From NCBI GenBank assembly GCA_003116975.1, contig BGKB01000137.1, forward strand, positions 1 through 64,000: a stretch of 64,000 bases of DNA, read 5' to 3'. The DNA is from Aurantiochytrium sp. KH105. Its lineage: Eukaryota; Sar; Bigyra; Thraustochytrida; Thraustochytriidae. The position numbers and the translations under genes are program-made. Below, piece after piece: positions 44,541 to 55,105 of this stretch (its first letter is position 1; each line of letters starts with the position of its first letter). A model generated the notes under the pieces. The model saw nothing but the letters and a program-made list of their open reading frames with translations, did no database searches and was not told the origin of the DNA.

Positions 44541-45269
44541 ATGGGCGGGTGCGTGAGCTCGACGCAAAGTCCAGCCGCCAAGAGCCATGATGCCCCCAAA
44601 CCCGAAACCCTTCCCCAACCCGAGGCGGTACCCAAGGCCGCACTAGAGTCCGTCCTAGTGCCCGAGGACACCGAGGACGCCACAAACGACGCGCTTGACA
44701 TTGACGAAGAAAACAACGAACTCGCACTTGAAGATGTAAGCGATGTGCCTGATCTCATCGATCCCCTTGTCGTCGAGTACAAGGGCGAAAATGAAGAAGG
44801 AGAAGAAGGCAATGAGCACACCAACCTCGAGGTCGTAGAGTCGGGCGAGGCCGCGATGGACGATGAAAAAGCGATGCTGGACAGCACTATCGGCGATGCA
44901 GAAGGTCCTGAAGAGGATCTTGGTCCCGAGGACGATGTGCCCGAGTTGCCCGAGACGAACGAAGAGCCACGAATGCTCACCATTGCCGAGCGCAAGGCGC
45001 TTTTGCTCGGAAAGCAGTCTGGCGATACTGACTTTTCCAGTTTCACGGGCAGCAGCAACCAAGAAAAGAGCGACAGCTCCAATGACAGCAGTTTTGATGC
45101 TCATGGTGGAAGATCGACGCTTGAGGATGTCCGGAAAGACCGCGAAGCCCGCATCAATGACCTCAATACTACCGTGCAGTCTCGCAAGCTGAACACCAAG
45201 AAAACTGCCAAGCACATGGAAGATCTCATTTGGATCAGCCAGAACACTGTCAACATCAAGCACTTCTAA
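44541..45269 (+). CDS. Acidic protein with N-terminal myristoylation/palmitoylation signal
   Basis: This is a 242-residue protein from ATG 44541. It begins MGGCVSS, a classic dual-acylation signal: glycine 2 for N-myristoyltransferase and cysteine 4 for palmitoylation. This predicts attachment to the plasma membrane or the ciliary membrane. Residues about 35-150 are very acidic and probably disordered. A helix at about 148-160 (MLTIAERKALLLG) and a basic C-terminal segment (about 200-242, with RKLNTKKTAKHME) may be the binding part. I recognise no family. It is a single-exon gene converging on the FHA-RING gene. Confidence 0.75.
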   Translation: MGGCVSSTQSPAAKSHDAPKPETLPQPEAVPKAALESVLVPEDTEDATNDALDIDEENNELALEDVSDVPDLIDPLVVEYKGENEEGEEGNEHTNLEVVESGEAAMDDEKAMLDSTIGDAEGPEEDLGPEDDVPELPETNEEPRMLTIAERKALLLGKQSGDTDFSSFTGSSNQEKSDSSNDSSFDAHGGRSTLEDVRKDREARINDLNTTVQSRKLNTKKTAKHMEDLIWISQNTVNIKHF

Positions 45270-45727
45270 GTGCCATTCGCAGGAAGCCCCCCAAAAATTC
45301 TGCGCCCCTGTTTTTTTTCCCTTGCCAAACCTGAATGTGACCAAAAATCAAAGCTTCGTTTCTCTCTCGTAATTTCGCTTTGTTCATCAGGCTACATCTT
45401 GCGTTGAGCTTTGCAATGTTTCCTTTCGAGAGACGCACCGCAATCTCGTGACAAACGTGTGTGTCGCTACACATTTGTTCGTTCGCCCATTCGGGTAATT
45501 GCTCACTCATTCGTGTTCATTTTCCGGTTCAATTCATGTCGTATCCACTCATTTGTGTTCATTTTTTCGATTTCAAATTGCGGTCATGGATAACGACGAA
45601 AAGTTGACGTATACCAAGTATACCTGTATAATCAATTAAAATCAATCAATCACACAAAAATAGTCACAATTCTAATCCTACACGAGAACCTAGCGCTTAC
45701 GCTCGTTTCCTTTTCCATATCCTATCT
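45270..45727. other. Convergent 3' spacer
   Basis: An AT-rich spacer between two converging genes. It has a loose duplication of CATTTGTGTTCATTTT-like sequence around 45500-45570. No gene is seen. Confidence 0.6.
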
Positions 45728-48700
45728 TCAACCAAAGGCGATAAACATGAGCAGGCGGTCTCGAAGCTGCGCGACGGACATTTGATTCAGAACATCCTCA
45801 TTATCCTCGCCGAGTCGGAGGTTGTCTGCAGCCACATGGAGGTCCTTTAGCGAGGCGACGCCGACGAACTCGTCAGTCAAAGAGACCGATCGACAAAACG
45901 CTTGGCGAGGCGCACCCGCGTACTGATGCACGCCGCGCAAAAAACGGCACTGTTCGCGCGAGCTCCAGGGACGCGTAATCTCTACAAATTTGTTGCCGTT
46001 GCGCACCGCCTTCTCGAGTGCCTTTTCCAAGAGCTCCTTCCGCTGCGCGTCGGCAGCCAGCTGCTCCTCGTACTCCTTTTTCCGCTCGACCATGCCCTCC
46101 AACGCCTCTTGCTGACGTGAAGATTGCAAGGCCAGCAAGACGATCTTATCCATAGGGTGCGAGCGCGTCGGCGCGCGAAACACCTTATTGCGGCAGATCG
46201 GGCAATTCAGCGACTTGGCGAGCCAATGGTTAATACATGGCTCGCAAAACATATGATTGCACTCGAGCGTTGACGTGTTCATCAAAGCCTCTTGGCAAAT
46301 GGGGCACACGAGCTCGGAACATAGTTCTGCGATTCCAGTCGATCCCTTGCGCGCGCGCGTTGCATCCCCTTCCTTGTTCGCTTCACTCTCGGTGTCCATG
46401 GCCTCTGTTTGCTCGCTCTGCTTGTTGCCATTCCCCGCTTGGCACGGCGTGCCCTGCGCTTCGCGCGCACGGGCAGCTCGCAGCGCCGCGACGGCAGAAG
46501 CTCCCCTCGCGTTGGCAATGGTCTGAAGCTTTTGTTTCGGGCAGATTGTCTCCCTCGCTCCAGCTACGTCCGGCGTGTCATCTGTCAGAGGCATTGACGC
46601 GACCAGCTTTTGCGCATCGGAAAAGTCCGTCTCTGCATCGTTCGAGTCGGCTTGCAGAGCGGCAAGCTTGGCCTGTGCATTCATTCCTTCGACGAGGACA
46701 TCGGCGAGCTGTGATTGTGCCGCGGTCCCAAACTGACCTGGGACATCGCTTTCAGGAGCCTTCGATGACTCGAGCTGCTTCTGCGTCTTGGTCACTGCGT
46801 CGCACGCTGCCGTGGCTGCCGCCATGACCTTTTCCTTGTCGTTGCAACCGACAGCGCCGCAAAGGCTCTCTGCATGAGACTTGACGATCGCCATGAGGCT
46901 TGAAAAGGGGCAAGCTTGCATCTTGGCTTCTGCCGCGCGGTCCACCGTGGACGGCGGCGAGGTCTCCGGCTGCGATTCCCGATTTTCAAACGTCGTTTCA
47001 CTGCCATCACCACCGCGCCCATGGTGGTGCGATGGATGGTGATGATGATGGTGGTGGTGATGGTGCCGGTGTGGATGGTGACCTTCCCGATGATGGTGAC
47101 CGTGTCGGCCCTGATGAGGAGGGTGTCCGGACTCTGTTTGGAAAGGTGATGAGTTCATAAAAGAACCCGGAGGTGACGGGGCACAAGGCTGGCCAAACGG
47201 CTGAGCAAAGCCAGGTCGAAAGGACTGCAAGGGGTGAAACATGGAGCCCGGGTTCGATGGATGTGGGAGCGCGTGCGCGTGCGGAAAAGGATGCGTGTGC
47301 TGACGAGAATAATGCCCAAAGCCTTCGAGACGACGTTGCGCCCCGACACTCGGAGGTTGGTGCGGAAGGTATGGTTTTCCAGGTGCATGATGAGGGTGTT
47401 GATGGCCACGCTGATGCGCATAGTCAGCATCGGGGGCCGGCGAGGAGGGTAAAGAAGCGCCCGCTGTAGTCGAAAGGGAGGCGGTTCGAGAAAGCTGACC
47501 GTCTGACGATTGCTCGGACTCGCTTCCCCTGTGGCAAAGGTTGGCATGCTTGCGTTGCACACCAGGAGGCGAGCCCTGATCCGCGGGTGACCTCCTGCGT
47601 TTGAGACATTTGGAAAAAGAGCATTGCGGCTTCTTTGCTGGCGTCCCATCGGACCTGGCGCCAGATCCAGATCCAGATCCCGATCCTGATCCAGATCGGT
47701 TGCAGCCTTCACTGGCACGTGAACACCATCCGCGCAAGTTAAACCAGGTCTTGGCTCCACAGCCACTATCTACTCGCGAATTTGTTTGGGGCATGACTGA
47801 TGCCGACGAGCCCGACGAGGCAGACGTGGAAGAGGATGAAGAGGTTGAAGGCACCGTGGCGATGGCACTCACTGGCACTGGCGATCCAGCTCTGGATTCC
47901 TCTGCGGGGCCGAGGCTCAGACCGGCCAGACTGGGCCCGCTTTCCCCTGCTGATCCAGACATGGCAGCCGCCTTACTCTCATCAGTATGTCCCAACTTTT
48001 GCTGGGACGAGTGTGAGTCTTGCTGCGAGGGCATTTGCTGCGTCAAAGCGTCGGTATCTTCTGCGGAGAGCGAGGTAAACAGCGGAATGTTGTCGTCGGC
48101 CATTTCGTCGTTCTCATCATCGTCGCCGTCCCCGTTTGGACCCTCATATCGGTACCTCAGTTTCCCACCAGTGGACCATTCTGGCCCAAAGCTGACAATA
48201 TCTCCGGTCCTCAACTGCACGGCTTCGTGGGGATTGAGTTTGTTCTGATTGATAAAGGTCCCGTTGGTGCTGCCTTCGTCGCGGACGCACCAGCCTGGAG
48301 CGTCGTCGCCGGTAAGAGGCTTGAACATGGCGTGATGTCGTGAGAGAACCTTTGGGAGCGCGGGAAAGGTGACATCGCACTTGTCTAGATTCCTACCGAG
48401 CGAAATGGCCTTGGCCTGAAGCGGGATTTCCTGCGGAACGTCGACGGTCTTGCCGCTCGCGTCCTCGGGGGCACTCACGACCTTGAGCACTGCGACACGC
48501 GTCATGCCTCTGAGTCGTGCGTCCTGGGCGCTGTCTGCCTTGGCATCCCGGGTCGTCGCCGTCCGTGCCGCCGGCTCCCGGTCGTCAGCAAGGTGGTCGT
48601 CGTCGTGTCCTTTGTGCGCAACAACATCCTCCTCCTCCTCCCCTGCGTGCTGAGGAGGACGAGAAGAAGAAGGAGGAACAGAGCTAGCAGCAGAGGAAGA

Positions 48701-48739
48701 GGTGCCCGTCGCGCGCGCAGAGGCGGCGCGGGCCTGCAT
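45728..48739 (-). CDS. FHA-RING E3 ubiquitin ligase (CHFR/RNF8-like architecture)
   Basis: This is a 1003-residue protein from ATG 48739. The frame extends 43 codons 5' without an ATG, through AAGC repeats. An FHA domain occupies about 107-192 (AISLGRN, SRHHAMF, GSTNGTFIN), a phosphothreonine-binding fold with the conserved Arg, Ser-Arg-His and Asn. A RING-HC domain lies at about 812-850 (CPICQEA, LECNHMFCEPC, CPICRNK). Between them are Ser-rich, Gly-Ser-repeat, Pro/His-rich and poly-His (about 548-570) segments. FHA-plus-RING proteins such as CHFR and RNF8 ubiquitinate targets at mitotic checkpoints or DNA breaks. Which role applies here is unknown. The C-terminal 130 residues have no recognised domain. 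Confidence 0.87.
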   Translation of the reverse strand: MQARAASARATGTSSSAASSVPPSSSRPPQHAGEEEEDVVAHKGHDDDHLADDREPAARTATTRDAKADSAQDARLRGMTRVAVLKVVSAPEDASGKTVDVPQEIPLQAKAISLGRNLDKCDVTFPALPKVLSRHHAMFKPLTGDDAPGWCVRDEGSTNGTFINQNKLNPHEAVQLRTGDIVSFGPEWSTGGKLRYRYEGPNGDGDDDENDEMADDNIPLFTSLSAEDTDALTQQMPSQQDSHSSQQKLGHTDESKAAAMSGSAGESGPSLAGLSLGPAEESRAGSPVPVSAIATVPSTSSSSSTSASSGSSASVMPQTNSRVDSGCGAKTWFNLRGWCSRASEGCNRSGSGSGSGSGSGARSDGTPAKKPQCSFSKCLKRRRSPADQGSPPGVQRKHANLCHRGSESEQSSDGQLSRTASLSTTAGASLPSSPAPDADYAHQRGHQHPHHAPGKPYLPHQPPSVGAQRRLEGFGHYSRQHTHPFPHAHALPHPSNPGSMFHPLQSFRPGFAQPFGQPCAPSPPGSFMNSSPFQTESGHPPHQGRHGHHHREGHHPHRHHHHHHHHHHPSHHHGRGGDGSETTFENRESQPETSPPSTVDRAAEAKMQACPFSSLMAIVKSHAESLCGAVGCNDKEKVMAAATAACDAVTKTQKQLESSKAPESDVPGQFGTAAQSQLADVLVEGMNAQAKLAALQADSNDAETDFSDAQKLVASMPLTDDTPDVAGARETICPKQKLQTIANARGASAVAALRAARAREAQGTPCQAGNGNKQSEQTEAMDTESEANKEGDATRARKGSTGIAELCSELVCPICQEALMNTSTLECNHMFCEPCINHWLAKSLNCPICRNKVFRAPTRSHPMDKIVLLALQSSRQQEALEGMVERKKEYEEQLAADAQRKELLEKALEKAVRNGNKFVEITRPWSSREQCRFLRGVHQYAGAPRQAFCRSVSLTDEFVGVASLKDLHVAADNLRLGEDNEDVLNQMSVAQLRDRLLMFIAFG

Positions 48740-50640
48740 GGCAGGCGCAGGCGGGCGGGCCTTTCTCCTCCTCGCTCCCTGCCGAGTGCGTGTCCTCGCC
48801 CGAGTCGCTCTCGCTGTCGGTGCTGCCTGACTGCAAGCAAGCAAGCAAGCAGGCAAGCAAGCAAGCAATCACCCACTCCAACACTCGATGAATTCAAAAC
48901 GCGCGATCGACGAGCGAACGAACTCCCTCCCGCGGACTCTCCCGCCGCGCTCTGCTATTCCGCCGGCGACCCGGCGCTCGCCCGCTCGCTCGCCGAGCTC
49001 TCCGCTCTGGGTTTGCTCGTCTGCGCCCGCCCGCTCGCTGTCGCGCCGCCGGGAGGGTCGCCTCGCTCTCCGCGGCTCGGCCGAGTCTGTCTGACTGACT
49101 GCCTTTGCTCTTCTTTTTGTTTTCCTTTCTTGCCCTCTTCCTTCCTTGCCTCGGCCGGCGCCAAGTCGACTTTCGCCGCAGCCACACAGGGCTATCCCGC
49201 ATACGCCACTTGCGCCGCCGCGCCCGCACCGTGACCGCGGAACGGCGCCTTGTTCCTTTCCCGCTCTCTCCTCTTTCTTTTCTTTTCTTTTCTTTCTTTT
49301 CTTTCTTTTCTTTTCTTTCCTTTTCTTTCTTTTCTCTTTTCGTTTCTTGTGCTTACAATCTGTCAATTTTTCCCCTCCCACCGCGCAAGGCGCAGAGCGG
49401 CGCCGGCAAGTCGGCTATCGCGCGGAGCGCCACTTGCGCCGCGCGCATTCCGCACTTGCGCGCGCCCCGGGGAGGCGTTCGCTTCTCCGCCGAGGGCGCC
49501 CGCTGTTCCGCCTAGCCGCCGCCTACGCCGGCCTATGCCCCGCGCCAACGACGGACCGAGGCCTCCTCCGGCCGAACAGCGAACCCGCGCGTCGGGGCCG
49601 AGGATATCCCCGACCCCCCAGGATATCCGAGGCTAACCTCCGCGCCTTCGCTGTTCGCACCGCGGGCAAACCGCAGGCTGCGCCGGCGCCCTTCCGCCTG
49701 CCTGTCTGCCTGTCTGCCTGACTGACTGACTGTGACTGCGGAGTGAAGCGGGGCGTGCGTCGCGAACCGGCTCAATGCGGCGCCGCCACGCCACCGGCGT
49801 CTTCTTCTTTTTCTTCGCAAACTGCGAGTCCTTCGCTCGTTCGAAGGGGGTGGACCGGTCTCGAAATGGCCGCGAAGGGGCGGCCAGAGGCCTGCCCTTC
49901 AAGCGGGAGTTCGCGCGCGGCGAGTGCAAGACTAGCCAGAGTCCAAGTCCTGCCGGCAGGTCTTGACGCGCGAGGAGGACTGGACCCCGCGCGTCTCGGC
50001 CTCGGCGGCAGCTTCGGCCGCGACGGCGACAGGCTCGACCTAGTCGTGCCGAAAGCGCGGCGCGGATGGCGGGTGATCCCTGGACGCGAGGCTGAATCAG
50101 GCCGCAAGTTCGGGGCGTCCGAGACGAAAGCAGGAAGCCGCGCCACGGCCTCGCGAGGGACCGCGCTGCGCCGGAGAGGTGCAGGCAGCAGCCGCTGCAG
50201 CTGCAGCTGCTGCTGCTTCAGCAGGCAGACGGTGGCAGCCTGCAGAGAGGGCATGTGGTGGACGGGGCGAAGGGACGCAAGAAAGAGGGCAGGCCAGCGG
50301 AGTCGTGAACACGGGTTCAGAGGCCGGAGCGAGCACAAGGGTCCCGCAGGACCTGCGGGTCGGCTGGCCGCCGGCCAATGCGAGTCTTTAAAATCGGCCG
50401 GGGGCTGGCTGCGCTGCCAGTGGTTTTTGGCAGCGAGCCTGCAGCTGCCACTGCTCGCGGGCCGTTGGCTAGCTGGCTGGCTAGGCGACTGCAGGGACAG
50501 AGGTGAAGGCGAACGAGGAATGTACTGACAACGATCGTCGTGAACTTGCCGACGTGCACGTGCTGGCGTGCTTTGCAACAAAGTCATGGCGTAGGTCGGG
50601 GAAACCTGACTTGTCGACTTAGCAAGCCACCAGCCCGCCC

Positions 50641-50708
<68 letters not shown>

Positions 50709-51563
50709 CTACAGCCATTGCCAAGACCAGCCACGAGAACAGCGAAGTCTGGCATTAGCCATGGCAGTTGTGGCTGCAGTCAGCAGCGTCATAATAAATT
50801 AGCTTGCTTTGCTTTGCTTCGCTGCGCTGGCACTGTTCGAGATCTCTTGAATCCTGTGGATCCTTTGGATCACCCAAGACCTGTCCAAGATCTCTTGAAT
50901 CCTGTGATTCCTTTGGATCAATAAATACTTTTCAGAGTGTCTGGATCCTTTGTAACTTTTCGATTCTTCTGAATACTTTTGAATCTTTTGGAACTCGCGC
51001 AACGCAATTTCAAAACCTTGGATGTGTGTAGTACACCGGAACTCTCCATGTTGACGGAACGTCCCTCGCTCGGCTCCCGCGCTGGTTTCCACGCCGGCCA
51101 GTCCCGTCCGCGCCCACTTCTGCGACGGTTTCTTCCCCAGCCGCAGACGAAGCTTGTTTGCTAGTGGCGGCCAACATGCGATTGTGAATTGCTCCAGCTC
51201 ACGAAGCACTTGTGGCGCGGACGGGCAAGGAGAGTCATCGCGCAATCATATCGAGGATGATTTCGTAGCAGGACAGGTATAGGTCAAAAGGACACAACGA
51301 TGTACCCGGGACGTCCGCCGAAAGAAGAGCCAGCCGCAACTGCCCCCTCGGCCGACCACAGGAAAAGCAAAAAACGCACACACGCACACTCGATCGAAAT
51401 ACCGTCACTTGATCTAGCAGCCAGCCAGCCAGCTGGCAGGAGCTCGCAGCTGGAACTCCATGGCGTGTAGTAGTAGTACGTAATACTACGCCGAGCGAGC
51501 AAACCCAAATCTCCCAAGCCTTGACGCGGTGCTCTCTCTCTGCGAGGGAGAGCGAGAGGAACC
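48740..51563. other. Divergent, repeat-rich spacer
   Basis: About 2.8 kb between FHA-RING (-) and the AIM24-like gene (+). It contains an AAGC tract (48832-48868), a CTTTT/CTTTC pyrimidine run (about 49272-49345), a long CAGC tract (50641-50707) and a duplicated 33-bp segment (50840-50872 and 50888-50920). No frame is protein-like. Confidence 0.5.
50641..50707. repeat. CAGC tetranucleotide tract
   Basis: About sixteen perfect CAGC units, the longest tetranucleotide run in the window. Confidence 0.95.
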
Positions 51564-52412
51564 ATGGCCGACCCCGGCGTGCAAGAGATGAGCGCGCGCG
51601 GAGGGGGCGACGAATCGCAGGGCCTCCTGCCCTCCGGAGCCGATGATGACGTCTTCTGGCAAGGCGTCAAGGTGCTGCCCCCCGTAGCGGAACTCGTCGA
51701 CGACGAGCACTTCCACATCGAGGGAGGCGACTTCTCGCAAATTCTGCAGGTCCGCGTCCGCCCCGGTGAGACCATCACGACCGAGCCAGGCACCATGGTC
51801 CTCATGTCGGACGGCTTGCGGCCCGCGGTCGACGTGGGCGACTGCGGACAGGGCTGCGCGCGCATGTGCTGCGCCGGCGAGGACTTTTTCCGACTCAAAC
51901 TCACCAACGAGACCGACTCAACAAAGTTCCTCGGCATCTCGCCCAAGGGCCCCGGCAAGATCATTCCCATCGATCTCGCACGCTACTCAGGTATCACCTT
52001 TAATACAGGAGCCTTTCTTGCCGCAGTCGGCACGGACTGGACCATTCGGCTTCGTTTTGTCGATAATGCTGCCACCGGTTGCTGCGGCGGTCAAGGCTTT
52101 ATTCTCAACGAGCTTCATGGCACCGGCATGGCCTTCATCAATGGTGTTGGCACTGTCGAGCACATCATGCTCGGACCGGGTGAAAAGTACATCATTGACA
52201 GCGAGTGCGTTCTGGCCTTCGAGAAGTCTGTCAAGTTTGACGTACGCACCTACGGCTGCAGTCTCGTCTGCTGCTGCGGTGGTTTCGGCCTCTTTCAGTC
52301 GGTCCTTACGGGCCCTGGTCTCGTCTTAGTGCAAACGCTTCCCATGCCCAAGCTTCAACGTGCCCTTCGCGTTGGCGGCGGCGGCGGTGGCGGCGGCGGC
52401 GGCAATGGCGGC

Positions 52413-52445
<33 letters not shown>

Positions 52446-52448
52446 TAA
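51564..52448 (+). CDS. AIM24/TIGR00266-family protein with poly-Gly tail
   Basis: This is a 294-residue protein from ATG 51564. It carries the AIM24-family beta-rich fold: ILQVRVRPGETITTEPGTMVLMSDG near residue 55, a Cys/Gly-rich loop (CGQGCARMCCAGED), a GPGKIIPIDL turn, a FILNELHGTGMAFINGVG segment and LGPGEKYIIDSECVLAFE. Yeast Aim24 is mitochondrial and needed for normal cristae organisation, but bacterial and other eukaryotic relatives are uncharacterised. No mitochondrial presequence is visible here (the N-terminus is acidic), so location is uncertain. The last 20 or so residues are almost pure glycine from a GGC tract (52371-52445). Confidence 0.87.
52371..52445 (+). repeat. GGC trinucleotide tract encoding poly-Gly
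   Basis: About 24 GGC/GGT codons, with one AAT, end the AIM24-family gene. Confidence 0.93.
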
Positions 52449-53622
52449 CCAAGACCTTAGGTTGCCCAATTCAAGGTGAAATTCGTTGCCTTGGATCCTT
52501 TGTCTTTCGGCAATTTGCTGATTTTGTATGCGCACATCTCCCCCCACCCCCCGCGCTGCTGTTCGCGGGATGAGACACCCATCAAAAGAATTTTCCCTTT
52601 TTTTGTTGTTGTGGAATCGAAGCATCTGCGAAATCTTTGTTCCACGCTCAAGCAAGCATCCAAGCAAGCAACGTCAAGGTCCAGGCCTGTAGGTATGCAC
52701 CACGTTTTGCGCATTATAATAAAAGGGATTTATTTTGCCTGCCTGCACGCCACAATACGTGGCATTGGTCGAAAGAGTCTTTGCCGTCTCCCCAAGATAG
52801 AGTTGTCAGTCTCAAAATTTCGAAACTGCGCGCTGAGCCGCCTCATGCAAATCTTCTTTTTCTCGCGCGCACGAGAAATTTCATCCATTGCTCACTCCTG
52901 CAACCAAGAGCAACTGCACCGTCTGACGCACGCGTTTTTCCATTGTCTTGCATCCCTTCGAGCCCCCCATTATCCAAAGCCATCGTCGTCTATCTCCTTC
53001 CCTTCCACAGATAGCATCCGAGCCTAAAAATGCATTTTCACGTCCATTCTTTCGGGTCATCCTCGACCACGGCCGGTCTTGCGCCTCCTCACGAGATCTC
53101 ATCTCACCCACGCAGTCCTCGCATCACACGCTCAACCTCCCTCTTCGAGGCGCCTGACCCTAGAGTTGCCATCCATTCCGCATCCTCTCCTTCGACCCTA
53201 GAGTTGCCATCCATTCCGCATCTCGTTCGTCGCGCGACCCTGGAGTTGCCATTTCACTACCAGCATTCAAAACCCTAACCCTACCCCTCGCGCGGGCGAC
53301 GCGGGGCTTTCGCGGCTGCACTTCCGGCGGGCCATAGCCCACTTGCGGCCGCGCTGCGCAAGTGGGGAATCGGCCCGCGCAAGTGCGGCTGGGCGCGGCG
53401 AGGCGCGGCAAGGCGCGGCGAGCGGGTGGCCAGGGCGCAAGCAGGGGCGTGCGACAAAGGGGGATAAGCAGGGGCCCGGGTAAGGAGGCAGAAGAGTGGC
53501 GGAGGGCGAGGCGAGGTAGAAAGGAATTGGCACACGTCACGCGCGCAGAGCGGTGACGAGCGAGTCGAGGAGGCGCAGGCAGCGGAGCGCGGGAGCGGCA
53601 GGCCAACCTTCACGCAGGCAAG
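52449..53622. other. Spacer upstream of eL21
   Basis: No gene is seen. A 38-42-bp unit containing CTAGAGTTGCCATCCATTC recurs three times (53156, 53194 and, more degenerate, 53236). The GC-rich GGCGCGGCGA region just before eL21 is probably its promoter or leader. Confidence 0.5.
53156..53262. repeat. Three-copy repeat upstream of eL21
   Basis: Units begin GACCCTAGAGTTGCCAT at 53156 and 53194, and GACCCTGGAGTTGCCAT at about 53236. Spacing is 38 and 42 bp. Confidence 0.85.
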
Positions 53623-54111
53623 ATGCCTCACTCCTTTGGTAAGAAGGCGCGGACGCGCGACATGTTCTCCAAGCCCTTCCGGCGGAATGGAGAGCCTGCG
53701 CTGTCCAAGTACCTCATCACCTACCGCGTGGGCGACATCGTGGACATCAAGGCAGACTCATCGATCCACCGCGGCATGCCCCACAAGTACTACCACGGCC
53801 GTACCGGTGTGGTGTACAACGTGACCAAGTCTTCGGTCGGCGTTGAGGTCGTCAAGCCCGTCAAGCACCGCCTGATCCGCAAGCGCATCAACGTGCGCAT
53901 TGAGCATGTCTCTCCCTCGCGCAGCCGCGAGAACTTTCTCCAGCGTGTCAAGGAGAACGACATCGCCAGCAAGAAGGCCAAGGAGTCCGGCGAGCGCGTC
54001 GTCTCCACCAAGCGTCTCCCCGCTCAGCCCAAGGCCGGCTACGAGCTCGAGATCACCGAGGACAACGCCCCCATCACCATGCGCCCCCTCAAATTCGACT
54101 ACTACATCTAA
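53623..54111 (+). CDS. RPL21: 60S ribosomal protein eL21
   Basis: This is a 162-residue protein from ATG 53623, the normal family length. It has the conserved RTRDMFSKPFR start, YRVGDIVDIKADSSIHRGMPH, the GRTGVVYNVTKSSVGV signature, RINVRIEHV and RLPAQPK. It is a core large-subunit protein near 5S rRNA and the central protuberance. It is a single-exon gene with a strong bias to C/G-ending codons, as expected for high expression. Confidence 0.97.
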   Translation: MPHSFGKKARTRDMFSKPFRRNGEPALSKYLITYRVGDIVDIKADSSIHRGMPHKYYHGRTGVVYNVTKSSVGVEVVKPVKHRLIRKRINVRIEHVSPSRSRENFLQRVKENDIASKKAKESGERVVSTKRLPAQPKAGYELEITEDNAPITMRPLKFDYYI

Positions 54112-55105
54112 GTTTCATGTGGTACCTATTGCTCTCCCTCATTTTTCACATCCTGTTGTCGTCCGCGTCTTCATCGTTGTCATCGTCATCGGCAAGGTCT
54201 AAGGAATGGTGAATTGGCCGATTGGCTCTTGGGCCTTGCAGTGCTGGACAATGACGATGCCGTGAAAGACGCGAAAGAGGACATTTCTTGCAACAACAGT
54301 GGTTTCTTTGTTTCTTCTTGTCCTGCGCATCGACGTCTTCGGTCTTGGGTTACTTTTCTTTCCTTCTTTCTTGCTTACAGAGTCACTTTCTCTCCTTTTC
54401 TTGGCGATGAATCTCGACACTTGTTTCATTCTTCACAGGCTCATTGCGATAAAAAGAAATAATTCGCAAAAGAAGAAAGAAGGATGGCGCGCATTCCACA
54501 GCAACTTTCACTTCGGGTTCAACTCACTCCTTGCACCAAATGTTCAATTCTCTGTCTGACTTGCATGTGTACGCAAGAAGAGCAGGATAACGGGAGAAGA
54601 AAGATGGCATGTCATGCATCAAAAGTATCGTGCTGACCCCTTCCCGTGTAAGATTGATCAATGACTCTGGCTTGCCATGCACCAAAAGCACAGAATTCGT
54701 TCGCCCAAGAGATAGATCGGCCAAGGTCAAGTCCAGGCGCGTCCTCAGCTCCCGTCAATTTGCGAACAAGCGAATTTGTTCCTTGTTTGCAAATGCAGCA
54801 AGGCTCGCAAAGTCGATGCATCGTACCTTCTGGGAAAAGAGAGAGGGTATCAAACAGAAAAGAAAAAAAGTATAATAAAATCATCCAACTATTCTTGCTT
54901 TCAAGATCTAACAAGGAACGCCACGAGGCGCAAGACAAGAACAAACTGCGTCTTGTCTCGCTGCCAATGCCACGCTCCAATCTGCCCTTCTACACGCTCT
55001 TGTTGTCTTGCTAGCCTTGTTTTCTTTGCTACGAGAGAAAATGTTCTGTGCATTCTTGCCTTCACTCACTCACACATGCACTTGACTGTCGTTGACAGTG
55101 TACAT
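54112..55105. other. Convergent 3' spacer
   Basis: About 1 kb between eL21 (+) and the HAD gene (-). It is AT-richer than its surroundings and I see no gene. Confidence 0.6.

Noticed and set aside
53267-53287. Telomere-like CCCTAACCCTA
   Set aside because: There are only about two units inside a gene region, so this is not an internal telomere array.
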